Assembly (NCBI RefSeq): GCF_014762705.1
Contig: NZ_JABURL010000102.1
Span: 1 to 64,000 of the forward strand
DNA length: 64,000 nt
Reading direction: 5' to 3'
Source of the DNA: Cyclobacterium sp.
GTDB taxonomy: Bacteria; Bacteroidota; Bacteroidia; Cytophagales; Cyclobacteriaceae
Made by a program: the position numbers and the translations under genes. Positions 26,895-35,325 of this stretch are shown here, one piece after another (within the stretch, counting starts at the first letter, position 1; each line of letters starts with the position of its first letter). The notes beneath the pieces were generated by a model, which worked only from the letters and a program-made list of their open reading frames with translations, was not told the DNA's origin and ran no database searches.

Positions 26895-27608
26895 TACATC
26901 AGTTTTCCTGATAAAGGCTTTGCGATTAGCCCATTCGATTTGGTACCACATGTCCTGACTGGAACCAATGGTAATGCGGTGACCTGCCTGTACCCGTTTG
27001 ACCAGTTTACCGGCAGCAGATGGTTGATCCATGATCAGAACAGTATTGCCTGTAATAATGGCCATTTCCGGCTTTTGGATAAAATTATTGCTGATAAAGG
27101 CCAAAACAAGAAAAATCAGGGCAGGAATGTAAAAAACAGATCTTTTTTCCCGCATCACTAATATCAGGATCAGTGATAGCAAGAGTAAAAAGGCGAAGAC
27201 ACCCGTAATTTCCGTTTTATAGTCCACCAAAACACTCAAAAACCTGGCTTGATCAGACACCTCATACCCTTCCAACCTGGTCTGATTGGTCAGAGATTTG
27301 ATTTTTTCAATGACGGCAGGATTGGGATTGTGCTCATAGTATTTGGACAAATAGAGGGATGCCTGTCCAAAATCCCCGATTCCTTCAGCAATAAAACCCA
27401 TTTTTAGCAGCATGGCCGGAGAATAGGTACCCTCCTCATGGAGGATGTTTTCATAGATTTCCAGCGCTTCCTGGTATTTCTTTTGCGAAAACAAACTGTC
27501 TGCACGTTGAAGGGGCATGGAGGCCTGAGCCTGACAATCAGCCTGATAAAGCGAAAGCAGGGAAAAAGGCAACAAAAAAGCAATAAAGATCCATCTAAGA
27601 TTTGGCAT
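26883..27608 (-). CDS. TPR and SH3-like membrane protein (BatE-like)
   Basis: About 241 residues. Signal or anchor at the N-terminus, TPR repeats at about 30-105 (ADSLFSQKKYQEALEIYENIL, ASLYLSKYYEHNPN), two membrane segments at about 130-170 (TGVFAFLLLLSLILILV, FYIPALIFLVLAF) and a C-terminal SH3-like tail (MAIITGNTVLIMDQPSAAGKLVKRVQAGHR). This is the layout of BatE proteins, which normally follow other bat genes; none is here. Start at ATG 27608; TTG 27614 possible. Confidence 0.75.
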   Translation of the reverse strand: MPNLRWIFIAFLLPFSLLSLYQADCQAQASMPLQRADSLFSQKKYQEALEIYENILHEEGTYSPAMLLKMGFIAEGIGDFGQASLYLSKYYEHNPNPAVIEKIKSLTNQTRLEGYEVSDQARFLSVLVDYKTEITGVFAFLLLLSLILILVMREKRSVFYIPALIFLVLAFISNNFIQKPEMAIITGNTVLIMDQPSAAGKLVKRVQAGHRITIGSSQDMWYQIEWANRKAFIRKTDVSKI

Positions 27609-27673
27609 TATCAATCTAGTCCGTTAAATTTGCAGTCCAATTACGGGAAAGCGAGGCGCAAAACCAAGTTTTC

Positions 27674-27710
27674 TTTGGAAATAATCAACAGGTTTTCCTG
27701 TTAAAATTTG
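27674..27710 (+). promoter_or_regulatory. putative promoter of tRNA-Lys
   Basis: TTTG at 27674-27677 and TAAAATTTG at 27702-27710 resemble the Bacteroidota -33 (TTG) and -7 (TAnnTTTG) elements, with one extra base in the second. The spacing of 24 is longer than usual and the start point would fall at the first base of the tRNA. Confidence 0.35.
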
Positions 27711-27716
27711 TTTTCT

Positions 27717-27792
27717 GATTCCGTAGCTCAGCTGGTAGAGCATAACACTTTTAATGTTAGGGTCCTGGGTTCGAACCCCAGCGGGATCACCA
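27717..27792 (+). tRNA. tRNA-Lys (anticodon TTT)
   Basis: 76 bases with encoded CCA. Acceptor stem GATTCCG/CGGGATC with one T-G pair, D arm GCTC...GAGC, anticodon stem TAACA/TGTTA around loop CTTTTAA (anticodon TTT), T arm CTGGG TTCGAAC CCCAG. Discriminator A. Confidence 0.96.
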
Positions 27793-27801
27793 AGTTAGAA
27801 A

Positions 27802-27831
27802 AGGTTGTATAGTAATATGCAATCTTTTTTT
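27802..27831 (+). terminator. terminator of tRNA-Lys
   Basis: Ten-pair stem AGGTTGTATA (27802-27811) with TATGCAATCT (27816-27825), loop GTAA, then T-run. Confidence 0.7.
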
Positions 27832-27920
27832 ATTTAGAGATTTCATGGGGTGAGAAGTTTACCCCGACGGTCGACCTAAGGAGACCAAGTCGGGGAACTC
27901 CAGCGGGATCACCATAATTG

Positions 27921-27951
27921 AAAACCTTGTTCCTCGGAGCAAGGTTTTTTT
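27921..27951 (+). terminator. rho-independent terminator in repeat unit 2
   Basis: AAAACCTTG...CAAGGTTTTTTT with a 10-base loop and T-run. It occupies the same place in unit 2 as the tRNA terminator does in unit 1. Confidence 0.75.
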
Positions 27952-28042
27952 CGTTTAAAGCTTTGCCCGGGTGAGAAGTTTATCCCGAAGCAGGGCTGGC
28001 TTGTGGGAGGATTCGGAGGACAAGCCGTCAAGAAAATGTCCC

Positions 28043-28399
28043 TTAGGAAAGTAGTATATCGGCAGGAATATTCAATTCTTTGTGGAATATTCTGGCCAGG
28101 TTCAGGGTCAAAGGCTTTTTACCGCTTAGAATCATGGAAACATAACTTTTGCTCCCCACTTTGCCAATAAGGTCTTTATTCTTTAGGCCCAATTCTTCCA
28201 TTTTTAATTTAATGGTCTCAATAGGGTCAGGAAGAGGGATTGGAAAATTTCTGTCCTCATAATCCTTGATCAATAGCAGGCAGACTTCTACCTTTTTGCC
28301 CTGAGGGGAATCAGGTTTTATTCCCTTATCAAATAGCCCATCTACCCAATCAAGGTACTGCTCGTATTGCTGATCGGATTTAATTACATGGAGCTCCAT
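28043..28399 (-). CDS. higA: HigA-type antitoxin (HTH)
   Basis: About 118 residues. The C-terminal helix-turn-helix (KMEELGLKNKDLIGKVGSKSYVS, then ILSGKKPLTLNLARIFHKEL) is the Xre/HigA type. It should bind the toxin and repress the operon. The ATG at 28399 begins one base after the toxin stop, the normal toxin-first order of higBA; longer frames to 28498 only read back through the toxin gene. Three kilobases of unrelated genes surround the pair, next to the duplicated tRNA-Lys end. Confidence 0.88.
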   Translation of the reverse strand: MELHVIKSDQQYEQYLDWVDGLFDKGIKPDSPQGKKVEVCLLLIKDYEDRNFPIPLPDPIETIKLKMEELGLKNKDLIGKVGSKSYVSMILSGKKPLTLNLARIFHKELNIPADILLS

Positions 28400-28400
28400 A

Positions 28401-28712
28401 TCATCTTTTTTTATAGTCCACTGTATTAACATTAATATTATCGTATTCCTTATGGGTTCCAAACCATTTGATTTGGACCGCCCTGAAATCAAAAACAAAT
28501 CTAACTACCAGGCGGAAATGGTTTCCCATGATATTGAAAACAACCCGGTCATCACCCACCAAACTCGCATTTCCATAAGCCGCTTTCAATTCATTAAAAT
28601 TGTTGAAATCGGATCTTAAGATTTCATGATACCACTCAAAGAGCGCAGATTTGGCTTCTGGATACTTTTCAGCGTACGCCAATAAGGTTTTGCGGGTAAT
28701 TATATTAAACAC
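28401..28712 (-). CDS. higB: HigB-type toxin (mRNA interferase)
   Basis: About 103 residues from GTG 28712 (an ATG start at 28772 is possible). Family blocks: LLAYAEKYPEAKSALFEWYHEIL, SLVGDDRVVFNIMGNHFRLVVR and IKWFGTHKEYD. HigB toxins of this class cut translated mRNA. Directly followed by higA. Intact-looking. Confidence 0.88.
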   Translation of the reverse strand: MFNIITRKTLLAYAEKYPEAKSALFEWYHEILRSDFNNFNELKAAYGNASLVGDDRVVFNIMGNHFRLVVRFVFDFRAVQIKWFGTHKEYDNINVNTVDYKKR

Positions 28713-28923
28713 ACCTAAAGATGGCAAAAAGTTCACTAATAGAAAACATTTTTCCTGCGTTTTTACAATCAATTGTGAATTTTCTGTAAATCAGCTCTTT
28801 ATATGTTGTAATTGTCATCGGCTAGCCATTTGTTTTTGTAAGCCAATCTGCTTATTTTTAGTAAACTGTTTTCCTGATTCAAAATACTTCCATCAGGTAT
28901 GATGCTCATTCTCCCTGTTAAAC

Positions 28924-29733
28924 ATGACTAGCGGACTATACCATATAGCACTTCTTTGCCTTTTTTCCATAGCTCCGACATCCCTACATTCATTTGGCCA
29001 TACTACCCTGGGTCCAACATTATCAATAGAGGCAGCGGGCAAGTTTTCCTTTCTCAAAAGCGAAAAGACCACCGAAAACCCAGTCCCCAATACCCAAATT
29101 CCGGCCCTGGAACCATTTGTTGGAAGTTTTGACCTTGTCGCCAGTCAGAATTTCCCCAACGGCAATACACGGGCAGATACCATGTCTTTTTATTTTGGCT
29201 GCGAAAAAACCGCTATAATTATCCATGCCAAAGGGAGTCAGCCCGATATGAGAATGGTATTCCATCCTTCAGATGCCAGCATAACGGCCTTATTCGAAAT
29301 GAAAGGCCAGAAAGGGGGTTATGTGCTGCCGATGAATGACAAGTATTGGCCCGGGATAAAGCATGCCAAGGGCCAGGTTGAAGCCAAAACAAGTGCCCAG
29401 CCCACCTATACGGGCGAAACCAGGACCATTGAAGGCTATTCCTGCGAAAAGGTGCTTGCCGAAAGCAGCGATTACAAAGCTGAGATGTGGATCACCAAAG
29501 ATATACCCCTCAGCATGATGCAAATCTTAAGTTACCAAACGGTAGGTGCCGGAAAGTCCCAGGATGAGCTGGAGCAATTTGGGCAATTTGGCGTAAAAGG
29601 GCTTCCCCTGCAGGTAAACCTGAGCAGCAAACAAGGAAAAGCAGCTGTTCAACTCAACCTGATCAATTTTCAGGATTCGGTGGAAGATGCCATTTTCAGT
29701 ACCCAGGGCGACAAACTTTCCAATGTAGAATAA
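28924..29733 (+). CDS. DUF4412 domain protein, secreted
   Basis: 269 residues with a signal-like N-terminus. The DUF4412 pattern appears as IPALEPFVGSFDLV, SFYFGCEKTAIIIHAKG, TIEGYSCEKVLAES and MWITKDIPL. Members are exported proteins of unknown role in Bacteroidota. The gene is single; the long N-terminal region before the domain is poorly conserved in type, so the start is less sure. Confidence 0.75.
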   Translation: MTSGLYHIALLCLFSIAPTSLHSFGHTTLGPTLSIEAAGKFSFLKSEKTTENPVPNTQIPALEPFVGSFDLVASQNFPNGNTRADTMSFYFGCEKTAIIIHAKGSQPDMRMVFHPSDASITALFEMKGQKGGYVLPMNDKYWPGIKHAKGQVEAKTSAQPTYTGETRTIEGYSCEKVLAESSDYKAEMWITKDIPLSMMQILSYQTVGAGKSQDELEQFGQFGVKGLPLQVNLSSKQGKAAVQLNLINFQDSVEDAIFSTQGDKLSNVE

Positions 29734-30250
29734 TTAATTTCTTCACCCTGTTTTTTGGACCGGTTTTTATAGGGATAGCCTACAAAGGTACACCCTGAAA
29801 TGGTCCATTTGCAGGAAAGGCACCATAACTTAAAATCGCTTATGGACCAATATTTACCCAATTGGAAACAATTAAACAAGCCTTGAACAGGATCCTGCTC
29901 AGTCATGTCGATTGGGGTTATTAAGGTACCATGGGGGAGCCTGCACTGATTTTTCAGGGCGGGGTTATCAGGTAACTTTCTAAAAATTCCAATTGATAGA
30001 AATTAAAGATGTTCGAAAAATCCCCTTGACTCCGCCGGAGCAGAGGAACTTATTTACAGAAATCCGAAGGAGATGGCGATTCGCTTTTGCATGTAAACTG
30101 GCAAAATGTACTTCATCTAGAATCAAACTCAGGTTTTTATTCTACACATATGTGAAAAAATGCGCTAGATTCTCAAGGCTGTTCTGGCTATCAGAATATA
30201 AAAAAAGCCGCTGTAAACAGCGGCTTTTTTATGCTTATAAAAATTTAAAA
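29734..30250. other. intergenic region with repeat-like DNA and a terminator
   Basis: No credible gene. 30007-30048 (GTTCGAAAAATCCCC...CTCCGCCGGAG) resembles the hairpin flank at 18361-18400. A bidirectional terminator closes the DUF1080 transcript at 30201-30230. Confidence 0.45.
30201..30230 (-). terminator. bidirectional terminator after the DUF1080 gene
   Basis: AAAAAAGCCGCTG / CAGCGGCTTTTTT, perfect 7-bp GC-rich stem with A-run on one side and T-run on the other; works for both strands. Confidence 0.85.
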
Positions 30251-30991
30251 TTACAATCTTTTGATGCGGATATTCCTGAACCAGACATCGTCATTATGGT
30301 CCTGCAAGGCGATTTTACCCTCCTTGAAGGTAGCAAAATCTTCCCATTGGGCAAACTTGCTTTCCGCCACCATGGCTTTCCATTGATCATCCCATAGCGT
30401 GGTTTCCACTGTTTTTACGCCATTCAGGAAAAACTGCAGTTGCCCATCTTCTACTTTGATTTCTGATTTGTTCCATTCCCCTACAGGTTTGGCAGCTTCC
30501 TCAGTAGATTCGATCAGGTCGTACAGGTCACCGGTACGATGAGTGATTATTTTTCCATCAGGATGGCCATCATTGTCCAGCAATTGGTATTCGGGTCCGG
30601 TGAAATAGGGAGCCCCATATTCACCATTATCCTGTACATGAAACATGATGCCACTATTGCCATTTTCAGAGATTTTCCATTCTAACTCCAGGTGGAAATC
30701 ACCAAAACTTTCTTTGGTGACCAAATCTCCTGCGCTAGCACCATCTTCTTTCTTTTGGGCATTAAAGTATAGGACACCATCCGCTGCTTCCCAGGCTTCT
30801 CCGGGTTGATCCTTGCCGTACCCTGTCCAGCCAGTAAGGCTGTTGCCGTCAAAAAGGCTGATCCATTCTTCTTCAGTCACAATAATCTCCTCGATATTTT
30901 CCTCAGTAGCGGTATTCTCCTGGCTAGATGGGCCACAGCTCCAAACTGCCAGTGACATAACCGCTAATGATAGGGTTGTTTTTTGCATCAT
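30251..30991 (-). CDS. 3-keto-disaccharide hydrolase-type protein (DUF1080), lipoprotein
   Basis: 246 residues. Lipobox AVWSCG near residue 19, an acidic linker, then the DUF1080 concanavalin-like fold: WISLFDGNSLTGWTG, FHLELEWKISENGNSGIMFHV, GPEYQLLDNDGHPD and the last strand DVWFRNIRIKRL. Family members hydrolyse or lyse 3-keto-glycosides and disaccharides. Last of four minus-strand genes (Gfo/Idh, isomerase, cytochrome c, this). Its start abuts the cytochrome stop, so translation is probably coupled. Confidence 0.9.
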   Translation of the reverse strand: MMQKTTLSLAVMSLAVWSCGPSSQENTATEENIEEIIVTEEEWISLFDGNSLTGWTGYGKDQPGEAWEAADGVLYFNAQKKEDGASAGDLVTKESFGDFHLELEWKISENGNSGIMFHVQDNGEYGAPYFTGPEYQLLDNDGHPDGKIITHRTGDLYDLIESTEEAAKPVGEWNKSEIKVEDGQLQFFLNGVKTVETTLWDDQWKAMVAESKFAQWEDFATFKEGKIALQDHNDDVWFRNIRIKRL

Positions 30992-31426
30992 TTATTTTTT
31001 TAGCAAGAGTACGTACCTTACCATGTCTTTGGCATCATCTTCAGACAAGGCCGGATGGGCAGGCATAGGGATTTCTCCCCACTCACCTACATTCCCTGCA
31101 ATGACCCTGCCGGCAAGCATTTCTACATTTTCTTCCGTGCTCTCATATTTTGCGGCCACATCGGCATAAGATGGACCCACTATTTTTCTTTCAATCATGT
31201 GGCAACTTGGGCAGTCATTCTGCTGCATCAATTCCACACCTCTGATAAAAATGGGGTCATCTTTGTACTTTTCTTCCAGGTTCACCTCTTTTGGTGGTTC
31301 GGGAGCAGGTGGAGGGGTACTGGATGTTGATTCAGACTCGGAACTTCCGCCACCGGAGCCACCGCAGGATACAGCCATCATTGCACTTGCAAGGATGGCC
31401 AGGCTTAGCTTGATATTTAACTTCAT
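30992..31426 (-). CDS. class I cytochrome c lipoprotein
   Basis: 144 residues. Lipobox AVSC at Cys21, a Ser/Pro/Gly linker to about 50, then one c-type haem domain: CPSCH at 72-76, the KIVGPSYADVAAKY block, and Met121 in EIPMPAHP as the distal ligand. Probably takes electrons from the GMC/subunit-3 dehydrogenase encoded across the divergent promoter region. Between the isomerase and DUF1080 genes. Confidence 0.92.
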   Translation of the reverse strand: MKLNIKLSLAILASAMMAVSCGGSGGGSSESESTSSTPPPAPEPPKEVNLEEKYKDDPIFIRGVELMQQNDCPSCHMIERKIVGPSYADVAAKYESTEENVEMLAGRVIAGNVGEWGEIPMPAHPALSEDDAKDMVRYVLLLKK

Positions 31427-31443
31427 TGTTTGTTATAGATAGA

Positions 31444-32499
31444 TTAATTGATTCCTAATATTTTTTTATTCAATCCTTCATCAGCTCCGGTGGAGGCAAA
31501 ATCGTCAAATGTTTTCTCTGTCACCCGGATAATTTTATCGCTGATAAATTTGGCTCCTTCTATGGCACCGTTTTCAGGGTGTTTCAAAGCACATTCCCAT
31601 TCCAATACTGCCCAGCCATCAAAACCATACTGAGACAATTTGCTGAAAATGGCATTGAAATCTACCTGTCCGTCTCCAAGAGAACGGAACCTTCCGGCCC
31701 TTTCCACCCAGCTGGAATAGCCGCCGTACACGCCTTGCCTGCCGGTAGGGTTGAATTCAGCATCCTTGACATGAAACATTTTGATCCTGTCCTTGTAAAT
31801 GTCAATAAATTCAACGTAATCCAGACATTGTAAAACAAAATGGCTGGGATCATACAGGATATTGGCCCTTTTGTGGTGATTAACTTTTTCTAAAAACAGC
31901 TCAAAGGTAACGCCATCGTGCAGGTCCTCTCCGGGATGCAACTCATAACACACATCCACTCCGTATTTATCAAATTCATCAAGTATGGGAAGCCATCTTC
32001 TGGCCAATTCTTCAAATCCAGTGTCCACCAGACCGGCTGGGCGCTGCGGCCAGGGGTAAACAGTATGCCACATTAATGCACCGCTAAAGGTGGCATGGGT
32101 GTTCATACCGAAATTTTTGGAAGCTTTGGCTGCCCACATCAGTTGCTGCACGGCCCATTCCTGCTTTCCCTTGAGGTTTCCTGCCAGCTCTGCCGGTGCA
32201 AAAGCATCAAACAATTCATTGTAGGCTGGATGTACAGCCACCAATTGCCCCTGGAGGTGGGTAGAAAAATCAGATATTTCCACTCCGGCGGCCTTAACGG
32301 TAGCCTGGATTTCTTTGACATAGTTCATGTCCTCAGCCGCTTTTTGCAGATCAATAAGCCGGGCATCCCAGGTAGGGATCTGTACGGCTTTGTAGCCAAT
32401 ACTTGCTGCCCAGGTACAAATGTCCTTCAGGTTATTGAAAGGTGCTACATCATCTGCAAATTGCGCCAGAAATAAGGCTGGTCCTTTAATGGTTTTCAT
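31444..32499 (-). CDS. sugar phosphate isomerase/epimerase (AP endonuclease 2-like TIM barrel)
   Basis: 351 residues, soluble. Barrel motifs: GYKAVQIPTWD, VDVCYELHPGEDLHDG with a metal-binding Glu/His pair, LYDPSHFVLQCLDY, HVKDAEFNP and WAVLEWECAL near the end, giving the usual Glu-Asp-His-Glu metal site. Members isomerise or cleave keto-sugars. 15 bases before it is the Gfo/Idh gene. Confidence 0.92.
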   Translation of the reverse strand: MKTIKGPALFLAQFADDVAPFNNLKDICTWAASIGYKAVQIPTWDARLIDLQKAAEDMNYVKEIQATVKAAGVEISDFSTHLQGQLVAVHPAYNELFDAFAPAELAGNLKGKQEWAVQQLMWAAKASKNFGMNTHATFSGALMWHTVYPWPQRPAGLVDTGFEELARRWLPILDEFDKYGVDVCYELHPGEDLHDGVTFELFLEKVNHHKRANILYDPSHFVLQCLDYVEFIDIYKDRIKMFHVKDAEFNPTGRQGVYGGYSSWVERAGRFRSLGDGQVDFNAIFSKLSQYGFDGWAVLEWECALKHPENGAIEGAKFISDKIIRVTEKTFDDFASTGADEGLNKKILGIN

Positions 32500-32514
32500 A
32501 AGGGTCTTTGTTTT

Positions 32515-33681
32515 TTAAAGTTCAAATTTAGTCCATTTTTCGTTAGATTTCCCACTCTTTACAACATGTTCTACAAAAGCCATGCCCCGGAGTCCATCTT
32601 CGGCTCCCGGAAAGTCTTCCCATTCCTTTAAAGGCTGTTCTCCATTCTTCCTGGCATACAATGTTCTGGCAAAATTGCGGTACAAGTTGGCAAAGGCCTC
32701 CAGGTAACCTTCCGGATGTCCGCCAGGGGTACGGATATTTTCCATCGCCCAGGAAGAAAGGTAAGGAATGTTTCCTCCCGTGCGGTAAATCTGGTCGGGA
32801 GCTTCCGGGTGCCTTACGATCAGGGAATTGGCATTGTCCTGTTCCCATTCCAGACCGGCCTTATCTCCAAACACCCTGATTTTGATATTGTTTTCTGCTC
32901 CGGTAGCAATCTGAGTTGCCATCAAAACTCCTGAAGCCCCATTATCGAATTTCAGCAATACCGCTCCATCATCATCCAGGGTCCTGCCTTCCACCACTAT
33001 ATTTAAATCAGCGCAAAGCTTTGTCAGCTTAAGGCCACTCACATATTCAGCCAGGTTAAAGGCATGCGTACCAATATCTCCCATGCAATTGGCGATGCCA
33101 CTTTTTGTGGGGTCTGTCCTCCAGATCGCCTGCTTGTAATCCGTCTTTTCCAAAGTAGTCCAAAGCCAGCCCTGAGGATATTCCACATAGACCTTCCTGA
33201 TTTTTCCCAATACTCCGCTTGCAATCAGGTGTCGGGCTTCTTTTACCATAGGATAACCAGTATAGGTATGGGTCAGACAAAATAAAAGTCCTGTATCTTC
33301 AATAATTTTATTGAGTTCCTTGGCCTCTTCGTAATTAAAAGTCATGGGCTTATCCAATACCACATGGAAACCATTCTCAAGGGCTTTTCTGGTGGGATCA
33401 AAATGTACGTGATTGGGAGTAACGATGGCGACAAAATCGATTCTTTCTTCCTCAGGCAATTGCTTTTCTTTGGCAAACATTTCATCATAGGACCCATATA
33501 CCCTTTCGGCAGGCAAAAGGAGTTCCTTGCCCGTCTCGGCAGATTTTTCAGGACTGCTGCTAAAAGCTCCTGCAGCCAGTTCAATAATACCATCCATGGC
33601 AGCGGAAATTCTATGGACTGCCCCTATAAAAGAGCCGGGTCCACCACCAATCATACCCATTTTAAGTTTTCTTTTGCTCAT
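32515..33681 (-). CDS. Gfo/Idh/MocA family oxidoreductase
   Basis: About 388 residues. NAD(P) fold starts MGMIGGGPGSFIGAVHR; the catalytic lysine lies in VLDKPMTFNYEEAKEL; the second domain includes WLWTTLEKTDYKQAIWR and GDIGTHAFNLAEYVSG. Start at ATG 33681, because the 82 upstream codons of the frame have no family character. Likely the 3-keto/alcohol redox step of glycoside catabolism. First gene of the minus-strand module. Confidence 0.92.
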   Translation of the reverse strand: MSKRKLKMGMIGGGPGSFIGAVHRISAAMDGIIELAAGAFSSSPEKSAETGKELLLPAERVYGSYDEMFAKEKQLPEEERIDFVAIVTPNHVHFDPTRKALENGFHVVLDKPMTFNYEEAKELNKIIEDTGLLFCLTHTYTGYPMVKEARHLIASGVLGKIRKVYVEYPQGWLWTTLEKTDYKQAIWRTDPTKSGIANCMGDIGTHAFNLAEYVSGLKLTKLCADLNIVVEGRTLDDDGAVLLKFDNGASGVLMATQIATGAENNIKIRVFGDKAGLEWEQDNANSLIVRHPEAPDQIYRTGGNIPYLSSWAMENIRTPGGHPEGYLEAFANLYRNFARTLYARKNGEQPLKEWEDFPGAEDGLRGMAFVEHVVKSGKSNEKWTKFEL

Positions 33682-33917
33682 TATTCTGATCTTTGGTTTA
33701 CTGGTTTTTTTAGTTCGATTTAAACTTCTATATTTATTTTCGGGTGAAAGAAATGCAATGATTTCCAGCTTGAGCAAAACACCCGAATGCCAGACTGAGA
33801 ATACCTCTCTCACTTTCCGAAATGATAAATTTACATTAAATTGGCTTAAATTTAAATAAATCCCACAATAGTTTGAAGGCTGATTGCCCCCTGCAAAAAC
33901 CATAATCCTGAATAAAC

Positions 33918-35195
33918 ATGACGACAAACAACCGATTTAAGCTTTCCCTGATGATGTTTCTGGAGTTTTTTGTGTGGGGATCCTGGTATGTTACTTTGGG
34001 GACTTTTCTGGGGAATAATCTGGAGGCTAGTGGGGCACAACTGGCAGCTGCCTTTTCTACCCAGTCATTTGGGGCCATCATAGCTCCTTTTGTCATCGGC
34101 CTGATAGCGGACAGGTACTTCAATGCAGAAAAAATTCTCGGTATTTTACATTTGCTGGGAGCAGTGTTGATGTACCTGATGTTTATTTCAGACAGTTTTG
34201 CTGCATTCTACCCCTATGTCTTTCTGTACATGTTGATTTATATGCCAACCCTGGCTTTGGCCAATTCCGTTTCATTCAGCCAGATGAAAGACCCTTCCAG
34301 GGAATTCAGCAGTATCAGGGTTTGGGGCACCATTGGTTGGATTGCTTCCGGTTTGATGATCAGCTTTTTCTTTGTTTGGGACAGTCCGGCGGCCATTGGT
34401 GAGGGCCTTTTGCGAAATACCTTCCTGATGTCTTCCATTTCTTCACTGGTTCTGGGGTTATTTGCTTTTACCTTACCGGCAACGCCCCCTGCCGCAAAAA
34501 ATAATGAAAAGCAGTCTGTTTCAGAACTGCTGGGCTTGGATGCCCTGAAGCTATTAAAGGATAAGGATTTTGCTATTTTCTTTATATCCTCGGTTTTGAT
34601 TTGTATTCCCCTGGCCTTTTATTACCAGAATGCCAATCCCTTTTTGTCAGAAGTTGGCCTATCCAATCCTACAGGTAAAATGACTATTGGACAGGTATCG
34701 GAAGTTTTGTTTCTTTTATTGATGCCCTTCTTTTTCAGGAAATTTGGTTTAAAAACCACTTTGGTGGTGGGCATGTTGGCCTGGGTGGTCCGCTATGTGT
34801 TTTTTGCTTTTGGTGATGCAGGGGAAGGAACTTACTTGCTGATCATTGGTATTGCCCTGCATGGTATCTGTTATGATTTCTTCTTTGTTTCGGGTCAGAT
34901 TTATACCGATTCCAAGGCAGGACCCAAATATAAAAGTGCAGCGCAGGGACTGATCACCCTGGCCACTTACGGTATAGGCATGCTGATAGGCTTTTGGATA
35001 GCGGGATTTGTGTCCGATATGTATTTTTCTGACGGGGTTCATCAATGGAAAAATATCTGGTTGATCCCTTCTGGGATTGCGTTCTTTGTCACCATTTTGT
35101 TTGTGGTTTTTTTCAAGGACAATGACTTCAAGAAAGCCAATGCGCTGCGGCGGGATAAGAAAAACATTCAGCAATCCAGTGAGTTACCTACATAA
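33918..35195 (+). CDS. nucleoside-permease-like MFS transporter (NHS family)
   Basis: 425 residues with 12 membrane segments. FLEFFVWGSWYVTLGTFLG at the start and SSIRVWGTIGWIASGL in the fifth segment are NupG/XapB-type signatures. In Bacteroidota these often sit in sugar catabolic clusters; here the neighbours make a sugar or glycoside import more likely than nucleoside import (inference). Divergent from the Gfo/Idh gene. Confidence 0.88.
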   Translation: MTTNNRFKLSLMMFLEFFVWGSWYVTLGTFLGNNLEASGAQLAAAFSTQSFGAIIAPFVIGLIADRYFNAEKILGILHLLGAVLMYLMFISDSFAAFYPYVFLYMLIYMPTLALANSVSFSQMKDPSREFSSIRVWGTIGWIASGLMISFFFVWDSPAAIGEGLLRNTFLMSSISSLVLGLFAFTLPATPPAAKNNEKQSVSELLGLDALKLLKDKDFAIFFISSVLICIPLAFYYQNANPFLSEVGLSNPTGKMTIGQVSEVLFLLLMPFFFRKFGLKTTLVVGMLAWVVRYVFFAFGDAGEGTYLLIIGIALHGICYDFFFVSGQIYTDSKAGPKYKSAAQGLITLATYGIGMLIGFWIAGFVSDMYFSDGVHQWKNIWLIPSGIAFFVTILFVVFFKDNDFKKANALRRDKKNIQQSSELPT

Positions 35196-35325
35196 TAGTT
35201 AAGGGAAAAAGTAATTTAGAGTATTTATAAATAGGCTGTAGTGAAAAGAGTAAAAGGATAAAATCATACGAATTCTTTAAAAATATCAATAGTATTGCAA
35301 TACCTAAAATAAACAATTCATATAT

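Larger units (their letters stand above)
27778..27988 (+). repeat. tandem ~90-bp repeat of the tRNA-Lys 3' end
   Basis: Unit 1 (27778-27867) and unit 2 (27900-27988) have a period of 122 bases. Both begin with CCAGCGGGATCACCA, the tRNA 3' end, contain a hairpin terminator, and end with GGTGAGAAGTTTAYCCCGA. The second tRNA end has no tRNA body before it. Either an att-type duplication left by an integrated element or a decayed tandem tRNA. Confidence 0.7.

Noticed and set aside
27868-28042. Second complete tRNA near the repeated tRNA-Lys end
   Set aside because: No D or anticodon arm before the repeated 3' end.
29993-30397. 134-residue plus frame across the terminator
   Set aside because: Runs through a terminator and antisense to DUF1080.
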